Below are positions 8,159-19,679 of a stretch of 64,000 nucleotides of DNA, one piece after another. Each line of letters opens with the position of its first letter. Within the stretch, counting starts at the first letter, position 1. Below the pieces are notes generated by a model. It was not told the DNA's origin and did no database searches. It saw only the letters and a program-made list of their open reading frames with translations. The stretch is from NCBI GenBank assembly GCA_027704905.1, contig CM051007.1:16949672-17013671 (forward strand), read 5' to 3'. A program made the translations under genes and the position numbers. The stretch comes from Muraenolepis orangiensis (taxonomy: Eukaryota > Chordata > Actinopteri > Gadiformes > Muraenolepididae).

Positions 8159-8310
8159 ATTTGTTTATTTTTATTGCATATATTATTTGTATTCTTATGG
8201 TGTTGTTTTGTAGACTGAGGGACAGAATGCTTACTCCCCGTAAGCATTCCTATATACTTGTTACAAATGGCCACTAAATATATCTTGTATCTTGTATCTT
8301 TATATCTTGT
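8159..8310 (+). mobile_element. LINE-like 3' end with heptamer tail (U2)
   Basis: Copy of 393-544, with one difference in the A-rich part of the tail (CTAAATATA instead of CTAAAAATA). Confidence 0.65.
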
Positions 8311-8794
8311 AAGTTATTTTATACCTGTTTTTAGTAGTGGCTTTTATTTCTTTAAATTCTAGACTATTTTCCATCTTATTTATCCACTGTACATTATATA
8401 TTACAATGCACTTTACTGCAACATTTGCACTCTGGTTAGATGCCAAATTATTTTCACTGTATTCATTGGCTCAGCAGGTGAAGAGGATACATGGGAGGAA
8501 GTGGATGTTTGTCTCACGCACTCAACACACATCTTTCAACCGGCTGGACAACTCAACTTCTTGCTTCCAGGTCATGAAGTTGTCCACACGCTGTCTTGTT
8601 TGTGGACTGGCTGGCCCTCAGGTGGGGACCCCAAGGACATAGTCAGTGGAAATGGATTTCTGTTTTGGTTAAATGCATGGTTTCTTCTGAGTCTCAAACC
8701 GATGAATGGATTTAATAACAAAGTGATATTTGCTTTTATAAGAATCTTTCAGTAAAAGTAGTACGTAACTGGAGGTGTATGATAATGTAATGTC

Positions 8795-8854
8795 TTCCAC
8801 CGCAGGCTGAAAACCCATCTCTTCAGGACACACTTCCCGGATCCTTCCTCGTAG
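8795..8854 (+). pseudogene. L2-like LINE C-terminal remnant (U2)
   Basis: Copy of 1029-1088. Confidence 0.55.
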
Positions 8855-8952
8855 CGCTATGTCGATTATCTAAGTAGATTACATATTATAGATAGGTAGA
8901 TATTGTTCTAGATATGTTTTTTCTAGATGTTTTCCAACTTATTGTACTTGCC

Positions 8953-9255
8953 TTACACTTTTACCTGAATTATTGTACTTCTACCTGAGCACTGGTTCAG
9001 TTCTTGGAGACTTGTTAGAAAGGAAATGCACTTTTGACTTCTGGTGACGAGTTGTTCTCTTACCTTCCTTTGTTGAAGCACACTATTGCACACTAACGGT
9101 GCAAGCTGCTTAATGGGAGTAGCAGCACCGATATCAATATCATGGGTTAGCACATTGGTACATGATGGCACATCATTGAACAGAGTGGGACAGGAGTGAA
9201 GTAAACTTATTATATCACTCCTCTGACATTCAGTCAGAGACGACAGATGTATTTC
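8953..9255 (-). pseudogene. Gypsy pol fragment (pre-RT motif only), U2
   Basis: Only the C-terminal part of the integrase-region frame is present, including the HDIDIGAATPIKQ segment. The frame is cut at about 9255, where the unit is broken, and continues into unrelated residues up to 9321. Confidence 0.8.
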
Positions 9256-9655
9256 GTGATTTTGGTGAAGAAATGTGCATGAATGTATAGAACCAAGCCT
9301 ACAGCAACACAGTCCTGTCATGGCATGGGAGATCTAATGCTCTAGCTCTGGTGCCATGTAAATAGAACTGCATACCTCTGCTCTCTACCTGTTTATACTT
9401 TCCTGTGTATATATATACAGTATATATATACCTATAATTCTGCAGATATACATACTCTATAAGTTATTTTATACCTGTTTTTAGTAGTAGCTTTTATTTT
9501 TTACATTACATTATAGTTTTTACTTCTTATTTATCGACTGTCAATTATATATTACCACGCACTTTACTGCAACATTTGCACTCTGGTTAGATGCCAAATT
9601 ATTTTCGCTGTACTGTACTTGTGCTGTGCAATGACAATACATTTGAATCTAATCT
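9256..9655. repeat. Diverged remnant of the 7.7-kb unit with complete retroelement 3' end
   Basis: From about 9265 the sequence matches unit positions about 188-392 and 545-695 with many substitutions and small indels. It lacks the 152-bp insertion seen at 393-544. It then runs into CAATGACAATA and AATCT pentamers, the intact 3' tail that the main unit has lost. It is therefore an older relative of the unit, not a recent copy. Confidence 0.75.
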
Positions 9656-9772
9656 AATCTAATATAATAAACAATATAATAATATTAATCCAGTTAGCCA
9701 TAAACCAGGCTCAAGCAGTAGGGATACTCACATTACATATTATATTTCATTTTCAGAAATAATCTGTATGCA
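9656..9772. other. Short spacer between the diverged unit and the 2.02-kb array
   Basis: AT-rich sequence with no assignable feature. It leads directly into the first array copy and is not repeated later. Confidence 0.5.
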
Positions 9773-11151
9773 AGAAGAATTATGTTAAAAACAACAATTT
9801 CATGGTTACCGATCAACCTGAGGAGATACTCCTGAGACTGAGGGCCAGAGGCAGAAATATGGTCATGGTTGGCATCTAAAACTGTCACCATGAATTAAAA
9901 CCAGCCATTGAATGTTTGGCACGCCAAGGGAAACAACCAGAAGATTGCATATTCGTTCTCAATTCAAATCTCAATCTGGAGGATTGAATCCTCTTTATTA
10001 GTCGCATACATGTACACACACAGTTGTTTATTATTATGTTGAACAACGTAACATATTTAACCAGGTTGTGCTCATTGAGATTGAACAACAGAGAGACCTG
10101 GCCAAGACAGCAGCAGCAGCATACAATACAACACAATATCATACATACGGTGACCAACGTACAACACCACATAAGAAACACCTTTTGACACGTGTTTGCA
10201 GGGCAGAGAAGAAGCAAGAGCTCTGAGGCTGTTACAGCTTTCACCATTCTATTGTGACAGGGTGACAAACTCCATCAGACTCAGCTGGCTTTTCAGGTCA
10301 GACCACGAAGAGAGGCCAACAAACTGGATGGCTTTCTTGCCAATAAGTCATCATAATGTCACTAAAGTCACTATTAGACATACTCATACACATACTTTGC
10401 ATACTGGCAAGACATGAGGTGTAGAACAACAATAGTTAGGACGGGGGGCGTCTCCTGCCCAGGCCAGCTGGGCATTCTTTGTAACCAGGTTAAAGGTATA
10501 GTATATATGTACAGGTAAGTATACAAGTATTCAACAGGGGTATGCAATTATATCAACAGTATATACATATCATGTATATAAATGTATATACAGCAGGTTG
10601 AGAGCAGGGATATGCAGTTGTATCAACAGTTGAAGATAATTATATATATACGGTAAGTACAGTAAAAATGTAAAAATGTGTATTGTCTTTAACATTACAC
10701 TTACATACTTTGCTGGACGTTCTGGACTCATCACAGTGACTGCACTGTACTGCACATGCATGAGGCTGTTGCACTACTGGCACTTTAAAATGCTTTTAAT
10801 AAAAAAACATGTACATTCAACACATGTCACTTTGCTGGTATTGTTTTGTAGATGTTTCCTGCGGGAGGGAATGGGAAGTAAGCATTCCAATGTACTTGAT
10901 ACAAATGGCTAATAAAAATATCTTGTATCTTATATGGCTATCATATCCTAATCTGTATCAGATTGTGTTGTGTTGCTATAAGTAGGGTAAGCAATCAATG
11001 GACATTTCCTTTGTTTTAAGGAGAAGGTCAGGTGCCTCCTCCCCATCCCATAGGAGGCTCATCAAGGCAGAATCATGTGCGTACCTAATAAAGTTCCTAT
11101 TATGGTACTAGAGCAGGACTTGGTGCATAAGATAAATAATACAGAGGACAA

Positions 11152-11563
11152 TGTTATGAACCAACGAGACCGGCTAGCCAAATGTGCCAGAGAACCCAGA
11201 AGAAGAGACAGGACACCCAAAACAACGGAATAATGTCTTTAATGATAGATCCACAAACTCAAAAACAACAGGGTAGGGTTGGATAGGATACGAGGTACAG
11301 TCGACACAGGGAGATGGTCCAGAGGGTGGAACATGGAGAGGGTCCTTGGAGCGGGGGGGGGGGGCTAGGACGAGACGTGACGTAGTCGGAGCTAGAGACT
11401 CAGGTTCTCGAGTAGGAGGGAGCTATAAGGTTCTCAGGGTTCAAGCCCCAAACGTCGGTCTTCGGCAGCCTTACGAAGGGTAGATCCCAGGTGTTCATTA
11501 GCCTCAGCAGGCCCGATTACGATGGGCAACACCTGGGATTGGTTAGAGCGTGGGGGCACAACA
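11152..11563 (-). mobile_element. Solo LTR in 2.02-kb unit, copy 1
   Basis: On the minus strand it begins TGTTGTGCCCCC and ends GGTTCATAACA, with TG...CA ends. ATTAAA on the minus strand (11243-11238) is a plausible polyadenylation signal. It is flanked by GACAA and GATAA, a 5-bp target duplication with one mismatch. No internal retroelement sequence is attached, so it is a solo LTR. It differs from the LTR of the 7.7-kb unit. Confidence 0.7.
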
Positions 11564-11603
11564 GATAAAACACATACCTGGGGGGAGTATGTGCAATTGG
11601 TCA

Positions 11604-11786
11604 TTTTTTTCACATTCACCCATTCATTCACACATTCATCCACCAACAGCGGAGCCAGCCATGCAAGGAGACAGCTCCTTGCATGAAGGGTGCTCAAGAA
11701 CACCTCCACAGTTTTTCCTAGGAGCCGGGGGATCGAACCAGCAACCTCCCGGTTGGCGACTGCTCTGTTAAACATGGCTCTACCCA
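11604..11786 (-). mobile_element. tRNA-derived SINE (2.02-kb unit, copy 1)
   Basis: On the minus strand CGGGAGGTTGCTGGTTCGAT followed by CCCCCG contains a clear tRNA B-box (GGTTCGATCCC). The A-box region is degenerate. The body has CTCCTTGCATGG-type inverted words and the tail carries TGAA repeats before an A run. It matches the general form of fish tRNA-derived SINEs. Confidence 0.65.
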
Positions 11787-13170
11787 AGAGAAGAAGAATT
11801 ATGTTAAAAACAACAATTTCATGGTTACCGATCAACCTGAAGAGATACTCCTGAGACTGAGGGCCAGAGGCAGAATTATGGTCATGGTTGGCATCTAAAA
11901 CTGTCACCATGAATTAAAACCAGCCATTGAATGTTTGGCACGCCAAGGGAAACAACCAGAAGATCGCATATTCGTTCTCAATTCAAATCTCAATCTGGAG
12001 GATTGAATCCTCTTTATTAGTCGCATACATGTACACACACAGTTGTTTATTATTATGTTGAACAACGTAACATATTTAACCAGGTTGTGCTCATTGAGAT
12101 TGAACAACAGAGAGACCTGGCCAAGACAGCAGCAGCAGCATACAATACAACACAATATCATACATACGGTGACCAACGTACAACACCACATAAGAAACAC
12201 CTTTTGACACGTGTTTGCAGGGCAGAGAAGAAGCAAGAGCTCTGAGGCTGTTACAGCTTTCACCATTCTATTGTGACAGGGTGACAAACTCCATCAGACT
12301 CAGCTGGCTTTTCAGGTCAGACCACGAAGAGAGGCCAACAAACTGGATGGCTTTCTTGCCAATAAGTCATCATAATGTCACTAAAGTCACTATTAGACAT
12401 ACTCATACACATACTTTGCATACTGGCAAGACATGAGGTGTAGAACAACAATAGTTAGGACGGGGGGCGTCTCCTGCCCAGGCCAGCTGGGCATTCTTTG
12501 TAACCAGGTTAAAGGTATAGTATATATGTACAGGTAAGTATACAAGTATTCAACAGGGGTATGCAATTATATCAACAGTATATACATATCATGTATATAA
12601 ATGTATATACAGCAGGTTGAGAGCAGGGATATGCAGTTGTATCAACAGTTGAAGATAATTATATATATACGGTAAGTACAGTAAAAATGTAAAAATGTGT
12701 ATTGTCTTTAACATTACACTTACATACTTTGCTGGACGTTCTGGACTCATCACAGTGACTGCACTGTACTGCACATGCATGAGGCTGTTGCACTACTGGC
12801 ACTTTAAAATGCTTTTAATAAAAAAACATGTACATTCAACACATGTCACTTTGCTGGTATTGTTTTGTAGATGTTTCCTGCGGGAGGGAATGGGAAGTAA
12901 GCATTCCAATGTACTTGATACAAATGGCTAATAAAAATATCTTGTATCTTATATGGCTATCATATCCTAATCTGTATCAGATTGTGTTGTGTTGCTATAA
13001 GTAGGGTAAGCAATCAATGGACATTTCCTTTGTTTTAAGGAGAAGGTCAGGTGCCTCCTCCCCATCCCATAGGAGGCTCATCAAGGCAGAATCATGTGCG
13101 TACCTAATAAAGTTCCTATTATGGTACTAGAGCAGGACTTGGTGCATAAGATAAATAATACAGAGGACAA

Positions 13171-13582
13171 TGTTATGAACCAACGAGACCGGCTAGCCAA
13201 ATGTGCCAGAGAACCCAGAAGAAGAGACAGGACACCCAAAACAACGGAATAATGTCTTTAATGATAGATCCACAAACTCAAAAACAACAGGGTAGGGTTG
13301 GATAGGATACGAGGTACAGTCGACACAGGGAGATGGTCCAGAGGGTGGAACATGGAGAGGGTCCTTGGAGCGGGGGGGGGGGGCTAGGACGAGACGTGAC
13401 GTAGTCGGAGCTAGAGACTCAGGTTCTCGAGTAGGAGGGAGCTATAAGGTTCTCAGGGTTCAAGCCCCAAACGTCGGTCTTCGGCAGCCTTACGAAGGGT
13501 AGATCCCAGGTGTTCATTAGCCTCAGCAGGCCCGATTACGATGGGCAACACCTGGGATTGGTTAGAGCGTGGGGGCACAACA
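13171..13582 (-). mobile_element. Solo LTR in 2.02-kb unit, copy 2
   Basis: Copy of 11152-11563. Confidence 0.7.
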
Positions 13583-13622
13583 GATAAAACACATACCTGG
13601 GGGGAGTATGTGCAATTGGTCA

Positions 13623-13805
13623 TTTTTTTCACATTCACCCATTCATTCACACATTCATCCACCAACAGCGGAGCCAGCCATGCAAGGAGACAGCTCCTTG
13701 CATGAAGGGTGCTCAAGAACACCTCCACAGTTTTTCCTAGGAGCCGGGGGATCGAACCAGCAACCTCCCGGTTGGCGACTGCTCTGTTAAACATGGCTCT
13801 ACCCA
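13623..13805 (-). mobile_element. tRNA-derived SINE (copy 2)
   Basis: Copy of 11604-11786. Confidence 0.65.
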
Positions 13806-15189
13806 AGAGAAGAAGAATTATGTTAAAAACAACAATTTCATGGTTACCGATCAACCTGAAGAGATACTCCTGAGACTGAGGGCCAGAGGCAGAATTATGG
13901 TCATGGTTGGCATCTAAAACTGTCACCATGAATTAAAACCAGCCATTGAATGTTTGGCACGCCAAGGGAAACAACCAGAAGATCGCATATTCGTTCTCAA
14001 TTCAAATCTCAATCTGGAGGATTGAATCCTCTTTATTAGTCGCATACATGTACACACACAGTTGTTTATTATTATGTTGAACAACGTAACATATTTAACC
14101 AGGTTGTGCTCATTGAGATTGAACAACAGAGAGACCTGGCCAAGACAGCAGCAGCAGCATACAATACAACACAATATCATACATACGGTGACCAACATAC
14201 AACACCACATAAGAATCACCTTTTGACACGTGTTTGCAGGGCAGAGAAGAAGCAAGAGCTCTGAGGCTGTTACAGCTTTCACCATTCTATTGTGACAGGG
14301 TGACAAACTCCATCAGACTCAGCTGGCTTTTCAGGTCAGACCACGAAGAGAGGCCAACAAACTGGATGGCTTTCTTGCCAATAAGTCATCATAATGTCAC
14401 TAAAGTCACTATTAGACATACTCATACACATACTTTGCATACTGGCAAGACATGAGGTGTAGAACAACAATAGTTAGGACGGGGGGCGTCTCCTGCCCAG
14501 GCCAGCTGGGCATTCTTTGTAACCAGGTTAAAGGTATAGTATATATGTACAGGTAAGTATACAAGTATTCAACAGGGGTATGCAATTATATCAACAGTAT
14601 ATACATATCATGTATATAAATGTATATACAGCAGGTTGAGAGCAGGGATATGCAGTTGTATCAACAGTTGAAGATAATTATATATATACGGTAAGTACAG
14701 TAAAAATGTAAAAATGTGTATTGTCTTTAACATTACACTTACATACTTTGCTGGACGTTCTGGACTCATCACAGTGACTGCACTGTACTGCACATGCATG
14801 AGGCTGCTGCACTACTGGCACTTTAAAATGCTTTTAATAAAAAAACATGTACATTCAACACATGTCACTTTGCTGGTATTGTTTTGTAGATGTTTCCTGC
14901 GGGAGGGAATGGGAAGTAAGCATTCCAATGTACTTGATACAAATGGCTAATAAAAATATCTTGTATCTTATATGGCTATCATATCCTAATCTGTATCAGA
15001 TTGTGTTGTGTTGCTATAAGTAGGGTAAGCAATCAATGGACATTTCCTTTGTTTTAAGGAGAAGGTCAGGTGCCTCCTCCCCATCCCATAGGAGGCTCAT
15101 CAAGGCAGAATCATGTGCGTACCTAATAAAGTTCCTATTATGGTACTAGAGCAGGACTTGGTGCATAAGATAAATAATACAGAGGACAA

Positions 15190-15602
15190 TGTTATGAACC
15201 AACGAGACCGGCTAGCCAAATGTGCCAGAGAACCCAGAAGAAGAGACAGGACACCCAAAACAATGGAATAATGTCTTTAATGAGAGATCCACAAACTCAA
15301 AAACAACAGGGTAGGGTTGGATAGGATACGAGGTACAGTCGACACAGGGAGATGGTCCAGAGGGTGGAACATGGAGAGGGTCCTTGGAGCGGGGGGGGGG
15401 GGGCTAGGACGAGACGTGACGTAGTCGGAGCTAGAGACTCAGGTTCTCGAGTAGGAGGGAGCTATAAGGTTCTCAGGGTTCAAGCCCCAAACGTCGGTCT
15501 TCGGCAGCCTTACGAAGGGTAGATCCCAGGTGTTCATTAGCCTCAGCAGGCCCGATTACGATGGGCAACACCTGGGATTGGTTAGAGCGTGGGGGCACAA
15601 CA
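15190..15602 (-). mobile_element. Solo LTR in 2.02-kb unit, copy 3
   Basis: Copy of 11152-11563 with one extra G in the G run. Confidence 0.7.
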
Positions 15603-15642
15603 GATAAAACACATACCTGGGGGGAGTATGTGCAATTGGTCA

Positions 15643-15825
15643 TTTTTTTCACATTCACCCATTCATTCACACATTCATCCACCAACAGCGGAGCCAGCCA
15701 TGCAAGGAGACAGCTCCTTGCATGAAGGGTGCTCAAGAACACCTCCACAGTTTTTCCTAGGAGCCGGGGGATCGAACCAGCAACCTCCCGGTTGGCGACT
15801 GCTCTGTTAAACATGGCTCTACCCA
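15643..15825 (-). mobile_element. tRNA-derived SINE (copy 3)
   Basis: Copy of 11604-11786. Confidence 0.65.
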
Positions 15826-17209
15826 AGAGAAGAAGAATTATGTTAAAAACAACAATTTCATGGTTACCGATCAACCTGAAGAGATACTCCTGAGACTGAG
15901 GGCCAGAGGCAGAATTATGGTCATGGTTGGCATCTAAAACTGTCACCATGAATTAAAACCAGCCATTGAATGTTTGGCACGCCAAGGGAAACAACCAGAA
16001 GATCGCATATTCGTTCTCAATTCAAATCTCAATCTGGAGGATTGAATCCTCTTTATTAGTCGCATACATGTACACACACAGTTGTTTATTATTATGTTGA
16101 ACAACGTAACATATTTAACCAGGTTGTGCTCATTGAGATTGAACAACAGAGAGACCTGGCCAAGACAGCAGCAGCAGCATACAATACAACACAATATCAT
16201 ACATACGGTGACCAACATACAACACCACATAAGAATCACCTTTTGACACGTGTTTGCAGGGCAGAGAAGAAGCAAGAGCTCTGAGGCTGTTACAGCTTTC
16301 ACCATTCTATTGTGACAGGGTGACAAACTCCATCAGACTCAGCTGGCTTTTCAGGTCAGACCACGAAGAGAGGCCAACAAACTGGATGGCTTTCTTGCCA
16401 ATAAGTCATCATAATGTCACTAAAGTCACTATTAGACATACTCATACACATACTTTGCATACTGGCAAGACATGAGGTGTAGAACAACAATAGTTAGGAC
16501 GGGGGGCGTCTCCTGCCCAGGCCAGCTGGGCATTCTTTGTAACCAGGTTAAAGGTATAGTATATATGTACAGGTAAGTATACAAGTATTCAACAGGGGTA
16601 TGCAATTATATCAACAGTATATACATATCATGTATATAAATGTATATACAGCAGGTTGAGAGCAGGGATATGCAGTTGTATCAACAGTTGAAGATAATTA
16701 TATATATACGGTAAGTACAGTAAAAATGTAAAAATGTGTATTGTCTTTAACATTACACTTACATACTTTGCTGGACGTTCTGGACTCATCACAGTGACTG
16801 CACTGTACTGCACATGCATGAGGCTGCTGCACTACTGGCACTTTAAAATGCTTTTAATAAAAAAACATGTACATTCAACACATGTCACTTTGCTGGTATT
16901 GTTTTGTAGATGTTTCCTGCGGGAGGGAATGGGAAGTAAGCATTCCAATGTACTTGATACAAATGGCTAATAAAAATATCTTGTATCTTATATGGCTATC
17001 ATATCCTAATCTGTATCAGATTGTGTTGTGTTGCTATAAGTAGGGTAAGCAATCAATGGACATTTCCTTTGTTTTAAGGAGAAGGTCAGGTGCCTCCTCC
17101 CCATCCCATAGGAGGCTCATCAAGGCAGAATCATGTGCGTACCTAATAAAGTTCCTATTATGGTACTAGAGCAGGACTTGGTGCATAAGATAAATAATAC
17201 AGAGGACAA

Positions 17210-17622
17210 TGTTATGAACCAACGAGACCGGCTAGCCAAATGTGCCAGAGAACCCAGAAGAAGAGACAGGACACCCAAAACAATGGAATAATGTCTTTAA
17301 TGAGAGATCCACAAACTCAAAAACAACAGGGTAGGGTTGGATAGGATACGAGGTACAGTCGACACAGGGAGATGGTCCAGAGGGTGGAACATGGAGAGGG
17401 TCCTTGGAGCGGGGGGGGGGGGGCTAGGACGAGACGTGACGTAGTCGGAGCTAGAGACTCAGGTTCTCGAGTAGGAGGGAGCTATAAGGTTCTCAGGGTT
17501 CAAGCCCCAAACGTCGGTCTTCGGCAGCCTTACGAAGGGTAGATCCCAGGTGTTCATTAGCCTCAGCAGGCCCGATTACGATGGGCAACACCTGGGATTG
17601 GTTAGAGCGTGGGGGCACAACA
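17210..17622 (-). mobile_element. Solo LTR in 2.02-kb unit, copy 4
   Basis: Copy of 11152-11563 with one extra G in the G run. Confidence 0.7.
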
Positions 17623-17662
17623 GATAAAACACATACCTGGGGGGAGTATGTGCAATTGGTCA

Positions 17663-17845
17663 TTTTTTTCACATTCACCCATTCATTCACACATTCATCC
17701 ACCAACAGCGGAGCCAGCCATGCAAGGAGACAGCTCCTTGCATGAAGGGTGCTCAAGAACACCTCCACAGTTTTTCCTAGGAGCCGGGGGATCGAACCAG
17801 CAACCTCCCGGTTGGCGACTGCTCTGTTAAACATGGCTCTACCCA
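17663..17845 (-). mobile_element. tRNA-derived SINE (copy 4)
   Basis: Copy of 11604-11786. Confidence 0.65.
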
Positions 17846-17850
17846 AGAGA

Positions 17851-19679
17851 AGAAGAATTATGTTAAAAACAACAATTTCATGGTTACCGATCAACCTGAA
17901 GAGATACTCCTGAGACTGAGGGCCAGAGGCAGAATTATGGTCATGGTTGGCATCTAAAACTGTCACCATGAATTAAAACCAGCCATTGAATGTTTGGCAC
18001 GCCAAGGGAAACAACCAGAAGATCGCATATTCGTTCTCAATTCAAATCTCAATCTGGAGGATTGAATCCTCTTTATTAGTCGCATACATGTACACACACA
18101 GTTGTTTATTATTATGTTGAACAACGTAACATATTTAACCAGGTTGTGCTCATTGAGATTGAACAACAGAGAGACCTGGCCAAGACAGCAGCAGCAGCAT
18201 ACAATACAACACAATATCATACATACGGTGACCAACATACAACACCACATAAGAATCACCTTTTGACACGTGTTTGCAGGGCAGAGAAGAAGCAAGAGCT
18301 CTGAGGCTGTTACAGCTTTCACCATTCTATTGTGACAGGGTGACAAACTCCATCAGACTCAGCTGGCTTTTCAGGTCAGACCACGAAGAGAGGCCAACAA
18401 ACTGGATGGCTTTCTTGCCAATAAGTCATCATAATGTCACTAAAGTCACTATTAGACATACTCATACACATACTTTGCATACTGGCAAGACATGAGGTGT
18501 AGAACAACAATAGTTAGGACGGGGGGCGTCTCCTGCCCAGGCCAGCTGGGCATTCTTTGTAACCAGGTTAAAGGTATAGTATATATGTACAGGTAAGTAT
18601 ACAAGTATTCAACAGGGGTATGCAATTATATCAACAGTATATACATATCATGTATATAAATGTATATACAGCAGGTTGAGAGCAGGGATATGCAGTTGTA
18701 TCAACAGTTGAAGATAATTATATATATACGGTAAGTACAGTAAAAATGTAAAAATGTGTATTGTCTTTAACATTACACTTACATACTTTGCTGGACGTTC
18801 TGGACTCATCACAGTGACTGCACTGTACTGCACGCTATGCATGAGGCTGCTGCACTACTGGCACTTTAAAATGCTTTTAATAAAAAAAACATGTACATTC
18901 AACACATGTCACTTTGCTGGTATTGTTTTGTAGATGTATACTGCGGGAGGGAATGGGAAGTAAGCATTCCAATGTACTTGATACAAATGGCTAATACAAA
19001 TATCTTGTATCTTATATGGCTATCATATCCTAATCTGTATCAGATTGTGTTGTGTTGCTATAAGTAGGGTAAGCAATCAATGGACATTTCCTTTGTTTTA
19101 AGGAGAAGGTCAGGTGCCTCCTCCCCATCCCATAGGAGGCTCATCAAGGCAGAATCATGTGCGTACCTAATAAAGTGCCTATTATGGTACTAGAGCAGGA
19201 CTTGGTGCATAAGATAAATAATACAGAGGACAATGTTATGACCCAACGAGACCGGCTAGCCAAATGTGCCAGAGAACCCAGAAGAAGAGACAGGACACCC
19301 AAAACAACGGAATAATGTCTTTACTGAGAGATCCACAAACTCAAAAACAACAGGGTAGGGTTGGATAGGATACGAGGTACAGTCGACACGGGGAGATGGT
19401 CCAGAGGGTGGAACATGGAGAGGGTCCTTGGAGCGGGGGGGGGGGGGCTAGGACGAGACGTGACGTAGTCGGAGCTAGAGACTCAGGTTCTCGAGTAGGA
19501 GGGAGCTATAAGGTTCTCAGGGTTCAAGCCCCAAACGTCGGTAGATCCCAGGTGTTCATTAGCCTCAGCAGGCCCGATTAGGATGGGCAACACCTGGGAT
19601 TGGTTAGAGCGTGGGGGCACAACAGATAAAACACATACCTGGGGGGAGTATGTGCAATTGGTCATTTTTTTCACATTCA
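17851..19679. repeat. 2.02-kb tandem unit, copy 5 (cut by gap, diverged end)
   Basis: Follows copies 3 and 4 at first, then gains private changes from about 18834 onward, including GCACGCTATGC, an extra A near 18889 and a 21-bp deletion in the LTR near 19542. It ends at the N gap just inside the SINE. Confidence 0.93.
19234..19624 (-). mobile_element. Solo LTR in 2.02-kb unit, copy 5, with 21-bp deletion
   Basis: Copy of 11152-11563 lacking about 21 bases after AACGTCGGT, with ACCC for AACC near the 3' (minus) end. Confidence 0.7.

Larger units (their letters stand above)
7767..9255. repeat. 7.7-kb tandem unit, broken copy U2
   Basis: This stretch is nearly identical to 1-1489. It then stops abruptly inside the gypsy integrase 3' region: U1 continues into the integrase body, whereas this copy switches at about 9255 to a diverged second copy of unit positions near 185 onward. 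It supplies exon 1 and the promoter of S100 copy A. Confidence 0.93.
9773..11791. repeat. 2.02-kb tandem unit, copy 1 (2019 bp)
   Basis: Direct repeat beginning AGAAGAATTATG. In + order it holds the dispersed repeat shared with S100 intron 2 (10049-10268), AT-rich DNA, a LINE-like 3' end (about 10838-10930) ending in ATATCTTGTATCTT, a solo LTR (11152-11563) and a minus-strand SINE (11604-11786). No coding region is convincing. It differs from later copies at a few bases (for example GAGGAG for GAAGAG near 9822). Confidence 0.95.
11792..13810. repeat. 2.02-kb tandem unit, copy 2 (2019 bp)
   Basis: Same content as copy 1, shifted by 2019 bp. The LINE-like 3' end is at about 12857-12949 and the G run in the LTR has 12 bases. 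Confidence 0.95.
13811..15830. repeat. 2.02-kb tandem unit, copy 3 (2020 bp)
   Basis: Same content, with G13 instead of G12 in the LTR. It shares several substitutions with copy 4 (such as AACATACAAC near 14193 and GAGAGATCC near 15283) that copies 1 and 2 lack. Confidence 0.95.
15831..17850. repeat. 2.02-kb tandem unit, copy 4 (2020 bp)
   Basis: Essentially identical to copy 3, suggesting a recent duplication of one from the other. Confidence 0.95.

Noticed and set aside
9885..10268. 127-codon Cys-rich minus-strand frame in each 2.02-kb unit
   Set aside because: The Cys run comes from translating the CAG run of a dispersed repeat; no domain pattern.
10290..10360. Minus-strand frame with SWSDLKSQL-type residues, considered as an exon
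   Set aside because: No convincing splice acceptor or family match and closed by a nearby stop.
11434..11910. 158-codon minus-strand frame repeated in each 2.02-kb unit
   Set aside because: It spans the solo LTR and the SINE and has no protein-family signal; conservation is explained by tandem duplication.
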